Positions 1-11,725 of a DNA stretch of 64,000 nucleotides are shown here, in pieces. How positions within the stretch are numbered: position 1 is the first letter of the stretch; each line of letters starts with the position of its first letter. Under the pieces are notes generated by a model that saw nothing but the letters and a program-made list of their open reading frames with translations, had not been told where the DNA came from and did no database searches. Source of the stretch: Mesorhabditis belari (taxonomy: Eukaryota; Nematoda; Chromadorea; Rhabditida; Rhabditidae); assembly GCA_958450365.1 (NCBI GenBank), contig CAUEEP010000939.1, positions 1,736,001 through 1,800,000 of the forward strand, in the 5' to 3' direction. The translations under genes and the position numbers were made by a program.

Positions 1-496
1 TGGCTAGCTCTGGTTAGTCTTAGGCTAGCTGATGAACTTACCTTTCCATATATGATATACAATTCATATTCACCTAGTCGATGCTCCGATTAACGCCAAA
101 TTTTTTCGTAAAAGTTCCCCAAAACCCAATCATAATACTCATTCACCACTCCAATGCCAGACTTTGGTAAGCGAAAATTCACATAAAGAGAACGAGTTGA
201 GAGTAACTGAAAAAGTAAAAGGGTATGTTTTTATAGAAAAAAAAACGAACACTGGTTATTTTGGTGAATGTTTTCGGAAGCGTTTCCGAATTGAGCTTTC
301 TATTTCCTTTTGGTGAGTCCAAATTGAGTAAAGTTGCTGAAAAATTGGTTCCAATCAAGGGATTCTCGATTTCCGAGAGATCCCAACTCGTCCATTCATC
401 GAATTTCATCAAATAGTTCACCTCGATTTCACCTGAGAATTTGACAAAGAGCTGATGAAAAGCTTTAGCTGATCAAGCTGATCAAGCTGATCAATC

Positions 497-733
497 AGAA
501 CCAGAACCCAAATGATCCAGAACCCAGAACCCAGAACCCAAATGAACCAGAACTCAGAACCCAAATGATCCAGAACCCTGAACCCAAATAAACCAGAACA
601 CCAGAACCCAAATGAACCAGAACCCAGAACCCAGAACCCAAATGATCCAGAACCAGAACCCAAATGATCCAGAACCAGAACCCAAATGATCCAGAACCCA
701 GAACCCAAATGATCCAGAACCCAGAACCCAAAT
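497..733. repeat. Minisatellite, CCAGAACCCAAATGAT-type unit
   Basis: Tandem array built from short blocks 'CCAGAACCC' and 'AAATGAT', with unit length varying between about 15 and 24 bp. It is open in two minus-strand frames (GSGFWIIWVL-like repeats) only because the unit lacks stops; it is not a gene. From 1 to 496 I see no gene, only AT-rich sequence. Confidence 0.9.
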
Positions 734-917
734 GTCAATGCTAACAATGAGGCTGACTCCGAGAATCTGGCTCTGATCTGGCTAAACTTGAGTTTTCTTA
801 GTTTCTAGACATTTCTAGCCATTTCTAGACATTTCTAGCCTTTCAGTACTGTAGATTTCAAGCCTGATCTTTAGAAATGTTTGAATTAAGCTTTCTAGAA
901 CCAAGCCAGGATAGCTA

Positions 918-1198
918 CACTACTGGACAATGAAATATCATATTTGAAAAAAGATCGCCACTTTCGCGCGTCTGTAACTCCCTTGTCTTTACCGTATTTG
1001 TAAATATTAATATTACCATTGTGTAGCCCTTGAAAAGAGCTTTCAGAAAATGTATAACATTAATAGTTTAAACTCAAAGACAAGGGAGTTACAGACGCGC
1101 GAAAGTGGGCCAGGGCCCCCCACTCTGGGGCCCTGGTCTGGCCCGGATCGGGTTTAGATCGTTTTTCAAGTATGATATTTCATTGTCCAGTACTGTAG
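918..1198. repeat. Palindromic (foldback) element
   Basis: The ends are inverted copies of each other (left ACTGGACAATGAAATATCAT, right its complement). A second inner inverted pair, CTGTAACTCCCTTGTCTTT, is found near 970 and, inverted, near 1075-1095. Typical of a small non-autonomous DNA element. A sequence from inside it (GGGGCCCTGG.CTGGCCCGGA) recurs at about 1682. Confidence 0.75.
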
Positions 1199-1780
1199 AT
1201 AAGTTTTATGATCAAAATAATAGTAAAAGGGATTTCTTGGCTTACCTACAAGTCTTAGGAATTGATTAGAAATCCCCAATCAAACCAAATCAAACCAAAT
1301 CAAGCCAAACCAAATCCCCAATCACAAACCTCTCATCCCATCAACAATATCGCTTCCGAATGGCACAAAAATCACCCATTTTAAGCAATTTAGATAATTG
1401 ATAAAGCTCCCAAAAGTATTTGATGAAGAAATAAGTAGACATAGACTGAAGATTTTCATATGATATACTTTAAGCGCTTGTAAAAAACTCATTTCTCTGC
1501 GCGGGGCATGGATGAAAGGTGAGCCCGTGGCTGGCTTTCTGTGCATCGGCTCGCGTGCATTTCGAGGTTGGTGAGGCTAAAGTTGAGGGGTACGCATGAA
1601 CTCACGTAGATGCGTGAGTACGGTCATTTTTGAGCTGTACTTTGTGCTTGATTTCCTAGCCACGCTCTTTCTATACACTCTGGGGCCCTGGCCTGGCCCG
1701 GATCGGGTTTAGAAACGGGCCAGGCCTAAACAAGTTTGGCTTAGGCCAGGCTAGATCCGGTTTAAGCCATGCTTAGTAAA

Positions 1781-2166
1781 AACCAAGCCAGAGCCAGGAC
1801 AGGTTTGGACCTAGCCTGGTCCGGACCTAGCCAGGGCCAGGACAGGTTTGGACCTAGCCAGAGCAAGAACAGGTTTGGACCACGCCTGGTCCGGACCTAG
1901 CCAGGGTCAGAACAGGTTTGGACGAAGCCTGGTCCGGACCTAGCCAGGACCAGGACCTAGCCAGGGTCAGGACAGGTTTGGACCAAGCCTAGTCCGGACT
2001 TAGCCAGGACCAGGACCTAACCAGGACCAGGACCTAGCCAGGACCAGGACCTAGCCAGGACCAGGACCTAGCCAGGGTCAGGACAGGTTTGGACCAAGCC
2101 TGGTCCGGACTTAGCCAGGGCCAGGACAGGTTCGGACCAAGCCTGGTTGGGGCCTAGCCAGGGCCA
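1781..2166. repeat. Degenerate minisatellite, CCAGGACCAGGACCTAG
   Basis: About 390 bp of irregular tandem copies of 'CCAGGACCAGGACCTAG' mixed with 'AGGTTTGGACCAAGCCTGGT'. The stretch 2167-3075 after it holds no gene I can support; it contains short repeats such as ACCTTAAATTGCTAACGG near 2575 and 2850. Confidence 0.85.
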
Positions 2167-3075
2167 GCCTCGAACCAAGTTAGATCCAAGTTATCGTTTG
2201 GCAAGAGCACAAAGCGAATTGAACTCAAGCTGGACTTGTAACTAAAATATCTGTTGGTCCTTTTTTGCGGTTGGCAATTTAAGGTTTTTCCTGTTTTTCT
2301 CAGCAAAAACCCTTCGATTTTTAATCTTTTGACTACCATTCGATGCAGAATAAAATCGCGCGTTGAAAGGTACCGAAATCTTAGCCCTTTGCCTCATAAC
2401 TTTACATGGATATTATATTTTGAGTTGATTTTGTTATGATTCGATGCGCAATTTTATTCTGCATCGAATGATAGTTAAAATAGTTAAAATCGAAGGTTTT
2501 GTGCTAAGAAAAAAAACCTTAAATTTGGATCGCCAGTGCTCCCCAGTGCCCCCAGTGATCCCCATTTAAGAAAAACCTTAAATTGCTAACGGCAAAAGAG
2601 GACCGAGAGAGGTTTTCGTTTGAAAGTCTACTACAAACGCTTCTAATTTGCTTTAAATCTACTGGATTGTGATGATCTATAGCTCAAAAGATAGAGAATC
2701 TCAAGAGCTTTCGAATGAGCTAAAGCCCACTGAAAAACATCATTGCTAAAGAAAGGTATAGTGGTTTGAAGTCTGACGGTACGGTCTGACGGTAATCTGG
2801 CGAGTACGGTCCATCATATCATATACCCATATATTAGAGAGCATAAAGAAGTAACCTTAAATTGCTAACGGAACCAATAGATCTTTTCATTTGCCTAATT
2901 CAAGCCATCAACAATATCGCTCCCCGCGCCAACAATATCAACAATATTGCTCCCCGCGATCGTTTTCTTGTCGAATTAATCGATTAAAGTTGAACGATTA
3001 AAGTTGAACGATTTTTAAGCGATTAATCGTCAATTAAAGAGAAAATTTGAGGAAAACGACGGCTGAATTTAATTT

Positions 3076-3275
3076 TGCCCACATGGATCGCTTACGCCTA
3101 TTTTGCCCACATGGATTGCCTACGCCTATTTTGCCCACATGGATTGCCTACGCCTATTTTGCCCACATGGATCGCTTACGCCTATTTTGCCCACATGGAT
3201 TGCCTACGCCTATTTTGCCCACGTGGATCGCCTAAGCCTATTTTGCCCACATGGATCGCCTACGCCTATTTTGCC
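3076..3275. repeat. 30-bp minisatellite
   Basis: Seven or so copies of a 30-bp unit beginning CCTATTTTGCCCACATGGAT. The unit length is a multiple of three and stop-free, so three plus-strand frames stay open (FAHMDRLRL-type repeats). Treated as non-coding. Confidence 0.9.
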
Positions 3276-3630
3276 TACTCCCCAGTGACACAAAAATCAC
3301 CCGAGCAATTTCAATTTCAATTCAATAATGTTTTTTTTGATCAATGATCAATAAAAATCGAATCCGAACAGGCTATTAATTAGCTGAATATTTTAGAAAC
3401 CTAGCAATTCATTGAGTCGTGTCCTTGCCGAAGCCTCATCCAGAAAAAGCGGCGGTTTTTCGATATTCACTTGGGTCCAATTGAGAAAAAGTGTCGCATT
3501 TTCTTGTTTATGGAGTCTAAATCAAAGTGAGCATTCAAATAATTGCTAATCTGTAATTGCTAATCAAATAATCTGTTGTAGAATCTGATTTGCACCGTAA
3601 AATTCACCTCTCAAAAGCCGACGAATAAAA

Positions 3631-3731
3631 ATGGTAGACTCGGAGCAGAAAAATGCCGAAAATGACGAAAAAAAGGCAACGAAGAAAGCAGAGACTGTTA
3701 CAGAAATAGAAATACATTCAATGGAAATCAG
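3631..3731 (+). CDS. Possible orphan first exon, Lys/Glu-rich
   Basis: An ATG opens 33 codons rich in Glu, Lys and Ala (begins MVDSEQKNAEN) and ends at a donor-like CAG|GTTGAA in phase 2. Local composition differs from the surrounding repeats. I could not join it: the next good exon downstream, at 7573, starts its own ATG and is in the wrong phase. It may be the 5' exon of a gene interrupted by the mariner copies that follow, or chance. Confidence 0.2.
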
Positions 3732-3976
3732 GTTGAATATCTATTAGTTGAATATCTAAGATTTATGGCATTGAGGTTGAGATTGAGTGAACACAAGTAA
3801 TCAATAGCCGTCACCGGCTCTCTTTTGGGGTTTTTCCCCCATTCACCTTGAATGACCTTCTTCTCTTTATGCAACCAATCTCTAAGAAAACATTAAAGTT
3901 CGGAGTAAAGTGTGTTCCTCGTATACGTTTGGAGTGGCCCCCCGCCGGTGACATCCCCCTTGATCCGAAAAGTGCC

Positions 3977-4316
3977 CCCCCCCCAGTGCTGCCCAGTGCC
4001 CCCCAGTGCCCCCCGCTGCCCCCAGTGCCCCCACTGCCCCCAGTGCTCCCCAGTGCCCCCCAGTGCCCCCCAGTGCCCCCCAGTGCCCCCCAGTGTCTCT
4101 TTGTGCCCCCAGTGCTCCCAGTGCTCCCAGTGCTCCCCAGTGTCTCTTTGTGCCCCCCAGTGCTCCCCAGTGCCCCCCCAGTGCTCCCCAGTGCCCCCCA
4201 GTGCTCCCAGTGCCCCCAGTGCCCCCCAGTGCCCCCCAGTGCTCCCCAGTTCCCCCCAGTGCCCCCAGTGCTCCCCAGTTCCCCCCAGTGCTCCCAGTGC
4301 TCCCCTATGCTCCCCC
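3977..4316. repeat. C-rich minisatellite, CCCCCAGTGCTCC
   Basis: Array of 'CCCAGTGCTC/CCCAGTGCCC' units of 9-14 bp, strongly strand-asymmetric (C-rich on plus). It gives long open frames on both strands (Pro/Cys-rich, or Gly/Thr-rich), which are artefacts of the unit. A related short patch occurs at 2530-2565. Confidence 0.9.
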
Positions 4317-4475
4317 CTGCCTCTTTGTGCGTCTGTGGTCTGTGTAATCGGTCGGCGTCTGGCGCAGGGCTTTTAGAGAAGAGAGGCACTTTCCCCTTTT
4401 CAGGACTTCACTTTCCCCTTTTCCTTAAGCACTTCACTTTCCCATTTTCCTTCCCGAACCCTATTTCGAATTTCT

Positions 4476-5330
4476 TTGCGTGAAATTGCGGCTGAGGTTG
4501 GATACTCTCATTTTGAAAAGCACCTCCCTACTATGGGTTTTAACGGAATTTTCAGAATTTACGGTCAATGGGTACCGCAGAACCTCAGTGACCCCATGAA
4601 AGGACGGAGGTCATCAGTTGCCGCTGCCCATCTTTCCAGATACGAGAGGAAATCTTTCTTGCCGCGTGTAGTGACGGGAGATGAAAAGTGTATTATGACG
4701 GCAAACTTTCAGAGAAAACGACAATGGGTGGGACCTGGAGTTACACCAGCAAAGTGAAGAAGCTCAGCTCCAGAAGAAGTACATGCTATCGGTTTGGTGA
4801 GATCTCTTAGGTGTCATTCATTGGGAGCTTCTCGACAATAAGCAGACAATGGCCTACTATACAGCGACCAGCTGAAAAAAAGTCGATGAGGAAATTAAGG
4901 AAAAGCGCTCCAATTTGAAAAAGGTCATTCTCCAAATTGATCGTTGAAAAAGGTCATTCTCCACGCCAGTTGATCCGCATATTCTCTTGCATGCGGCAAA
5001 GTTGATCCGCTGCAAAATCCACAGCCTGGGCTGAGAAGTTTTACCTCATCCACCCTTCTCTTGACCTCAGTCCTACAGATTATCATCTTTTCCAATCAAC
5101 ATTCCCTGGATGGAAAGCATTTTCAAAACGAAGACGACCTCAAAAACTGGCTCCAAGACTATTTTGACTCAAAACCAAACATTTTCTATCAAATGGGAAT
5201 CCGCCAATTGCCAAAAATGGCCAAAAATTGCCAGAAATTGCCAAAAATTGCAAAAAATTGCCAAAATTTGCCAAAAATTGCCTAGAATTGCCAAAACTGA
5301 GTGAAAATCATCGCAAATAATGGAGACTAT
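4476..5330 (+). pseudogene. Broken mariner-family transposase
   Basis: Residues typical of mariner transposases are readable in pieces. Near 4640-4757 the frame reads RYERKSFLPRVVTGDEKC and then QRKRQWVGPG, matching the family segment around the first catalytic aspartate (VTGDEKW in intact members). Near 5100-5200 another frame reads HSLDGKHFQNEDDLKNWL and DYFDSKP, the usual C-terminal part, and 5300-5325 reads NNGDYFD at the family's end. Between these parts stops and frameshifts are frequent (for example 4755 and 4920), so the gene is dead. The C-terminal part carries an inserted expansion of ATTGCCAAAA units (5204-5290). Confidence 0.8.
5204..5290. repeat. Decanucleotide repeat inside mariner relic
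   Basis: Eight or nine copies of ATTGCCAAAA, some with one or two changes. The unit equals a sequence already present in the transposase C-terminus (CAATTGCCAAAAATGGCC), so it probably grew from the transposon itself. The region 5331-5955 holds no gene I can support. Confidence 0.8.
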
Positions 5331-5955
5331 TTCGATTAAACTGCTCTTTTGGTTCTCAATCAATATTGTTTTGAATTTGGGGTCAATACGTAATTTAAAA
5401 CCCAATATCCCAACTGTCCCTCTCCATTTGAAGCTCACTTTGTTTAGCTCACAAAAGAAAAAGCATTCCATTCTAACGGGTACAGAAGAGATGAAACCCT
5501 ACAAAAATTTGAGCTCACCGAGAGGAGGGGGAAACCTTTCAATTCCTTTTTTCATTCCGAGACAACATCTCAAATACATCCAGAATTACGTTTTTACCAA
5601 TTTGGGCTATACATTTTTGTCTTTCAAAACATTGACAATTTTATTCTTGAACTCTTGTGCAGCGATCAATTTCTTAATGCACATCCGCCAAACGTAATCG
5701 CCAACAGAATTTTGCACTCGATGCAGAGAATTCTGCTGATTCCGAATCTAAAAGAGATTTTGAAGTCCGTCTTACAGATTTTTTAAAGTACGTCTTACAG
5801 ACAAAAATTCTTACATTTCTTACATTCTTCTTAGATTTCTTAGAGTTAGTCTAGAGAAAAATCTTTCTTAGAGAAAAATCGTCATTTACAATGGAAACCG
5901 CTAAAATTGGCTCCTCAAAAGCCGAATTCTTGATGCCATAAGCAAATTTCTTAAT

Positions 5956-6484
5956 TCCATTGGGTTGATGAATTGAAAACTGCCGGACTTTGAACTAAAA
6001 TTTATTCAACATAAAACCATAAATTCATTCCAAATAATTTCCATTATTATTGACGACTTCTGCCCATTTTACAGGCAATTTGCGGATTCCTCTTTCGTAG
6101 TAGGATTTTGGTTTGTGTGTGAGACAACTGTGAGACTCAAAAATGGAGGACTGGAGACTCAAAAATGGAGGAATGTCCCAGTTTGAGCACTTTCTTCAAA
6201 AGAAACTCATTTTGGTGTCAATAGAAAAGTTGTAGGCTTATAGCCAAATTTCCAAAAAGATACACTTAGTAGTTTCGCTTAAAATGCAAGTTTTGTGAAA
6301 ATTCGCAAATTTGGCATTTCTTGAAAAGCGGTTTTTGAATCGTTCTGAAAATTTGGATATAAGCTTCATTTTTGATTCTCTATAACTTTTCCATTGACAC
6401 CGAAATGGGTTTCTTTTGAAGAAAGTGCTCAAACTTTAAAATATAACAATAGCCGGCAGTTTTCAATTCACCAACCCAATAAAT
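5956..6484. mobile_element. Deleted mariner-like element with inverted ends
   Basis: Ends are inverted copies (left TTGGGTTGATGAATTGAAAA; right TTTTCAATTCACCAACCCAA). Inside, on the minus strand at about 6030-6105, a frame reads RGIRKLPVKWAEVV then NNNGNY, the C-terminal signature of mariner transposases. The rest of the transposase is missing, so this is a deletion derivative. A second copy of the right end is at 6812-6846, suggesting nested or tandem insertion up to 6846. Confidence 0.7.
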
Positions 6485-6846
6485 TAAAAATAATAATAAA
6501 TAATAAATAATTAAAAAAGTAATTAAACAAATTGGGTTTAATTTCATTTTACTTTAAATCAATTTAAAGGAATTCTCTCTTGAAATAATAAAATTCTGAT
6601 GACAGATGCCTTTCGGACCGTCCACCGTACACTTTGCCTTTCAGACGTTTCCGCGCCAAACGTCGGAAACTACCGTAACCCGAAGCAATAAAAGGACCCC
6701 GCCACAAAGAATTTTTCAGTCTTTCGTCGTGTTTTATTTCTTCAGTCTTTTTTTCCATTGACACCAAAATGGGTTTGTTTTGAAGAAAGTGCTCAAACTG
6801 CGACGTATCCCAATAGCCCGCAGTTTTCAATTCACCAACCCAATAG
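6485..6846. repeat. Second partial copy of the mariner-like end
   Basis: The segment 6740-6846 repeats 6365-6484: 'CCATTGACACC.AAATGGGTT', then 'GAAGAAAGTGCTCAAACT', then the same terminal repeat. AT-rich filler separates the two. From 6847 to 7572 I see no feature except a weak C/T-rich stretch near 7220-7260. Confidence 0.6.
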
Positions 6847-7572
6847 TAACTTTTATCAAAAAGACAGGTAGAACGAAAAAAGTGAAAGATTGTTTTAGAA
6901 AACAGATTGTTTAAGAAAAACGCTCAATATCAAACGCCAAAAACGTTGGCAAAAGAAGAACGCCGATTTTCCAGGCCTAGATCTAGCCAAAGCCATGGTT
7001 TAGCCAAGGTTTAGTCTTCTAAACTTTGCGCTTCAAAATTTCAAAAATCGGCTCTAATTCCTCCAGGCTAATTCCTCGAGTGTTCTCCAATACAATGAAA
7101 TGAAAAGATGACTTCATCTCGGTGAAAATCGAGGCACACACATCGGATTAGCTTGGCCATCGCACACCGATCCGCAATTAGAATCACGATTGAGGAGGGG
7201 AGAAAGGGGAGACAATACCCCGTATCCTAGCTGCCCTCCTTCTTCTCTTCTTCACTTTTCTCTAGAGATACCCGGGATTTCAATTCCCCTATCTATACTC
7301 GAATATTTCTTCACTAATTGCTTCCACTTGATTCCCCTATGCTTCCACTTGATTCCCCATTTCGCTAGAGCCATTTTGAATCTGGAAATCCCTTCTTCAC
7401 TTCATCGAGTCGAATTTGTCAGCCTTGTTTTTCAGAAAAGTTTTCCATTCTTCCAGTTTTCCAGGTTTCATCAATTGCTAAATTTAACAAAAATAGCCTT
7501 AGATTTAGATTTTCTTCCTTTTCCTTATGTATTTTATGAATTATAAAAGAATTTCTTTATAAATACTCAGAA

Positions 7573-9456
7573 ATGGAACGCGAACATGTGAGCATTTTGA
7601 TGTGTCGAAAGTTGTGCGGCTGTAAATCGACTCGAATCGATGATGAGGCGGAAAAAGTTGGCAACGAGGTGAGAGGCAATTTACAAGGAGCATAAATTGG
7701 AATTAAGTACTTTTTGTGCTAAGCACACCCTTTCTAGTGCAGTGAGCTAAATCAAGAAAAATTAGGAACTCAGTGCACCAGAAGTGCGTTTACAAGAGAG
7801 CACAAAGTACAATGAATCCCGTTGCAGCCAAGCTCCTCATATCCTTCTGCGGAAACCTCATCCGTCAGTCATTCACCAACAAAAGACTCCTCGACTCCGA
7901 TTTGTGTCATCATCGCCTCACCGCGAATTCTTTCTCGTGGCATTCTCGGTGTTCTCATTTCGAATCTTGAAGAGAAATCCCTGCGTACACTCGATCTTTC
8001 ACTCGTTTTCCCATCATCCGAACAGTTGAAGGTGTTGAAGTACCGTAATCCTAGAATTCTAAAAAATTATCGTAATCCAAACGCCATTTTTCATTTGATC
8101 AATCAAATCTTGATGTCATTCGATGATCAATCAATGATCAATCAATGATCATTTAATGATCGTCAATGATCGAATGATACAAGAGTCAGTCAATGACTCC
8201 AAAATTGTTCTGATCAAATGTAAACTGGCAGTTTGACTACTGTAGTTGAAAAACTACTGTAACTTACAGTAGTTTTTCGAGATATGTGTCTTTTAGAAAA
8301 CACGACGCATTAGCTACCGTATATCTACAAATTTCTAGACACTAAACGGTCGAAAGTTCGGCCCGTCAACGTTTCCAGTCTCGGTCTCAGCCTGGACGGG
8401 AATTCAAGTTTACGATCGAGTTCGACAAGCCACAAATGATTTCATTCAGCGTTTCGCTTTAGAGAAAGGTTGGTGCTAATTATTAGCTGACCCATAAACC
8501 TTAAACATTTCAGCCGACATCTACTCAAGTGATAACAAAAGCCGTGGAAAACGTGACTACTTTCAGACGTGGTTCCCGTGAGTTTTTGACACTAAAAAAG
8601 CTACAAGACATACCGTAAATACTGTAATAGTACCCCACCACCAGAATGACGGTGCGGAGTGTTGCGTAGTCTAGCTTTGAACGAGTTTTTCTCGACACTG
8701 GTTTATGCTACAATGCGCATTTAGGTATCAAAAAATAGCTGAAATTCAGGGCTATTTTTTGATACCAAAGACGCATTTTTTGAAAGTACGGGCGCTTAGA
8801 AACAAATGAAATACTAAAAAACTTTTGCGACTACGCGACTGTACGAGGGCGGTGGGGTACCATTACAGTATTTACGGTAGTAGTAAAATAATCCATTTAC
8901 AGTATAGACTATACAGCCGTGTAGAGTATACAATCATTGCCAAGTACGGTAAAGAAATTTTTAGCTCAAATCCCACAATCACCACTCAACCCGTTGCCGG
9001 ATTGGCATCGATCGTGGAGATAAAAGTGCCGATTTCGAATAATGACGGTATTTTAAGCTTTTTTCAGCTTTTATTGCTTTGGAAAACTTAAAAGTTTCAA
9101 AATTTGATCGAATTTTCGTTTTTTCAGAGGGTCTCTTGATCAAAACGAACTCGATGGACAAAGAAATGGATGATGATCGAAAAATAGTAGAGGTAACAGT
9201 GAAAAAAAGCTTTAAAATCAATCTCTAAATTTTTCAGGAGACCGGTAAAGAGGATGAGCTTGTCGAGGATCTTGGCGAGGCCTATCCAGAGGTAACTTAT
9301 AGCTTACAAAGCACTTACAAAGCACTTACAAAACACAGTTTAATGAAATCGATCGTTTATCTTCAGACATCTCTCCGGGATTTCTCTTTCTTTTGTGTTC
9401 TTTTCTGCTGTTGTCACTTTTCTGCTCTTGGCCGCATTTTTTCGGACTTCTCCTAA
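7573..9456 (+). CDS. Unrecognised protein, 8-exon model
   Basis: Exons: 7573-7668, 7828-8031, 8339-8468, 8514-8577, 8965-9047, 9128-9192, 9238-9291, 9367-9456; 786 nt, 261 residues. All junctions fit GT-AG and stay in phase. The ATG lies two bases after TACTCAG, a plausible trans-splice acceptor. The N-terminus begins MEREHVSILMCRKLCGCKS, then a Ser-rich stretch and a central region with strand-like hydrophobic pattern (ILSRGILGVLISNLEE; FPVSVSAWTGIQVYDRVR; GLASIVEIKVPIS), then an acidic tail (KEMDDDRKIVEETGKEDE). The last exon is uncertain: in the joined frame it is hydrophobic and Cys-rich, but the frame one base over reads like a better membrane anchor (SFVFFSAVVTFLLLAAFF, then RTSPKRNC and stop). 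I do not recognise the family. The intron after exon 4 contains a palindromic MITE. Confidence 0.6.
7706..7810. repeat. Foldback repeat, GTACTTTGTGCT family
   Basis: About 105 bp, AGTACTTTTTGTGCT at the left and AGCACAAAGTACA at the right, with TTCTAGTGCA / TGCACCAGAA as a second inverted pair. One of at least seven copies in the window (see 21430, 30744, 41657, 41790, 45000). It lies in the first intron of the 7573 gene. Confidence 0.75.
8611..8879. repeat. Palindromic MITE, TACCGTAAATACTG family
   Basis: Begins TACCGTAAATACTGTAATAG and ends with the inverted copy CATTACAGTATTTACGGTA. The interior contains GAACGAGTTTTTCTCGACAC and the self-complementary core TATCAAAAAATAGC...GCTATTTTTTGATA. 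Other copies are at 27721, 30329 and 41086. It occupies an intron of the 7573 gene. Confidence 0.85.
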
Positions 9457-10230
9457 AAGAAATTGTTGAAGAGTGTACCAAGACAAACCATTGCTTTAAG
9501 CACCAATTAAGAATGAAACCGAAGCTTAAGTAACGAATCTAGAATGGATTCGTTACTTAAAACGCATCGAATAGCATCAGACATAGCTGAAAATTTCTAA
9601 GCAGGGTTTTCGGGGTTCTAAGCAGGATTCATAATCCAAATCCGACATCATTTTTTCAATAATTTAGCTCTTTTGCCAACAAAAACAATGAGCGATACAT
9701 CAAAAAATGTTCTTGTATCATTAAAGCCATTAAAGAGGTACCATTAAAGCCATTAAAGAGGTACTCCGGCCCAAGAAAAGTCAGTATTAAATTCGACACC
9801 TGTTTTTCAAGTCTTTTTAATTCTGATTTACAACTTTTAAAAATTATTCTTTTAGAATGTAATGTTTTCTACTAAAAAAACAAAACAATATTTAGGATTG
9901 CTGTTAAATTTGAGAAAGTACATGCAAAAGAAAAGGATGTAAGTGCTAAAATGCAATTGGACGGAACCTTTATATACTTTTCGGCCAAATATCCACGTTT
10001 TAGGGTGGGGCGGAAAGCAAAAATCGCGTTTTTCTTCATTTCTCGATCGAAAACCGCGTTTTTCATATAGGAAATAGTTGCAGAGGAGATTAAAACGCAT
10101 CGAATAATATATAAATGAACGCGATTCTTGAAAGTCAACTTTTAGGCTCTTTAAACAAGTTTTTTTGTGTACTTGGAGTAGAATCAGCTGATTTATTCAA
10201 ATTCCTCAAAAAAAAAAACACCCAACCTCG
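9457..10230. other. Intergenic region between convergent genes
   Basis: Lies between the 3' ends of the plus gene at 7573-9456 and the minus gene at 10231-11289. AT-rich with a few short direct repeats (ATTAAAGCCATTAAAGAGGT twice near 9720-9765). No coding exon or RNA gene is supported here. Confidence 0.6.
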
Positions 10231-11289
10231 CTAGATTTCCCCGTAGTCGGGCACGGTGTTCCTGAACTCGCGCAACGAATCATCGCTGGCACAGCTGCTC
10301 TTCATAATCGGCCCACCTTTCGACTAGAAATGAAAGATTGCCCTTTGCTCAATGCTCAATGCTTCAGCAGTGATAACTTTATGTTACTCTTATTCCAAAA
10401 ACCACAAAAAGCTCACCTTTGGCTCTATCACTTCATTCTCAAAAACTTCCTTCTCAATATTTATGTTTTCTTTCTTCTTGTCCCCGTTCACAAGTGGTAT
10501 CTAAAAGCAACAAAAACTTGAACGAACAAAAACTTATCAACTAACTTTTTCTTTCTCTTTCGCTGACGTTTTTTGCGAATCCTTTGGTTTCGCCGAGAGT
10601 TTTTTGCGAGGTAAATCGTCTAAAACATTGACTTAAAGCAAAAATTTTGTCAAATAACACAAAAACTAACCAGCTTTCTTCTGATTAACATCAAGAGGCG
10701 TTTGCTCGGTTTGCTTGAAGCTTGGACCTTCAGAAGTGATCTAGAAAAGAAAAAGATTAATGCTGCAACTATTCCGCTTTAACATAAACCTTTTATAACT
10801 CATACGCAATGTCCTTAGCCTCTTTCAAATGCTCATAAGTATATTTACGAGTCATAAAATCGTTACCAAACGAACGCGAAGCATCACCGGTGGCTTGTGA
10901 ACTTCAACGCTTCGCTGAATCTCGATCCTTTGCGAGTTGCACTAAACAGTAAACCATTATAAAAGCTAATAAATTAAGGACCTTAGGATTAAAACAAGGA
11001 TTCTAGCGCTGATTACTAAAAATTGAGCTCATTTTGTTTCATTTGAAAGAAAACTAATAATTTAGTGCTTTAGATTAAAACTCTTAAAAAGCCTGAACCA
11101 AAAATAAGAATAAAAACAACGAACCTTTCTCAAAACGATCCCCGGCGGATTGTCGGATCTTTGCTTCGGATCCAAGGCAGTTTTATTGGCTCGAACATTG
11201 AACCGCTTCCTTTTGATACACATTTTAAGCCATGCAACCAAAAGAGTAAAAATCAAACAGGAAACGGGCAAAATTTGAATAAAATTCAT
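10231..11289 (-). CDS. Small one-pass membrane protein, unknown
   Basis: Six exons on the minus strand: 11125-11289, 10888-10941, 10671-10740, 10546-10619, 10417-10500, 10231-10323; 540 nt, 179 residues, all in phase. The N-terminus is a membrane anchor (IQILPVSCLIFTLLVAWLK) followed by a basic stop-transfer stretch (CIKRKRFNVRANK). The remainder is a hydrophilic, lysine- and glutamate-rich tail with low complexity (DDLPRKKLSAKPKDSQK; KEKEKIPLVNGDKKKE) that ends REFRNTVPDYGEI. This predicts a short lumenal or extracellular N-terminus and a disordered cytosolic tail. No family recognised. The start is the only ATG before the hydrophobic segment that lacks a basic leader; a Met seven codons upstream is possible. 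It lies 436 bp downstream of HPRT on the same strand. Confidence 0.6.
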
Positions 11290-11725
11290 AAACAAACCCA
11301 CCTTCAAATCAGCGCTAATATAAAATGAATTTTGTGCTCACAAAAAAATTCTTTTAAACAGCGCTCCAATGTTAATTCGTTCTTGATTTATGCAAATTTG
11401 ACTACTTTGAAATTCAAATTTTCTAACCAGCCTATCTTTCAGGAACTTCCCGAGGCCTCTGATGTGGAAAAAGAAGAGAAAGAAGTAAAAGAAGAAAAAC
11501 CATAAAATTTCGTGACTTTTCTCTTCGTTTATTGGTCCAAACAATGGTCACAATTTGAAAATGTTCGATAACAATTCTCAAAAAAAATGTACAAATGATA
11601 TGATATAAATTTCCTCAAACAAATGACTATATCGATAAAGGATTTTAATAAAGACCAGATCTCAAAAAACATTACAACAAAAATCGACGTGCAATTCAAG
11701 AATTAGGTATCTAGAAAGCCGGTAA

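Noticed and set aside
3811..4483. Pro/Cys-rich and Gly/Thr-rich open frames of up to 211 codons
   Set aside because: Both strands of the CCCAGTGCTC array are open because the unit lacks stops.
5169..5471. Minus-strand frame with FWQILAIFCNF repeats
   Set aside because: Antisense of the ATTGCCAAAA array in the mariner relic.
9852..10138. Minus-strand open frames of 80-90 codons
   Set aside because: AT-rich, no splice context, between two convergent gene ends; composition is not protein-like.
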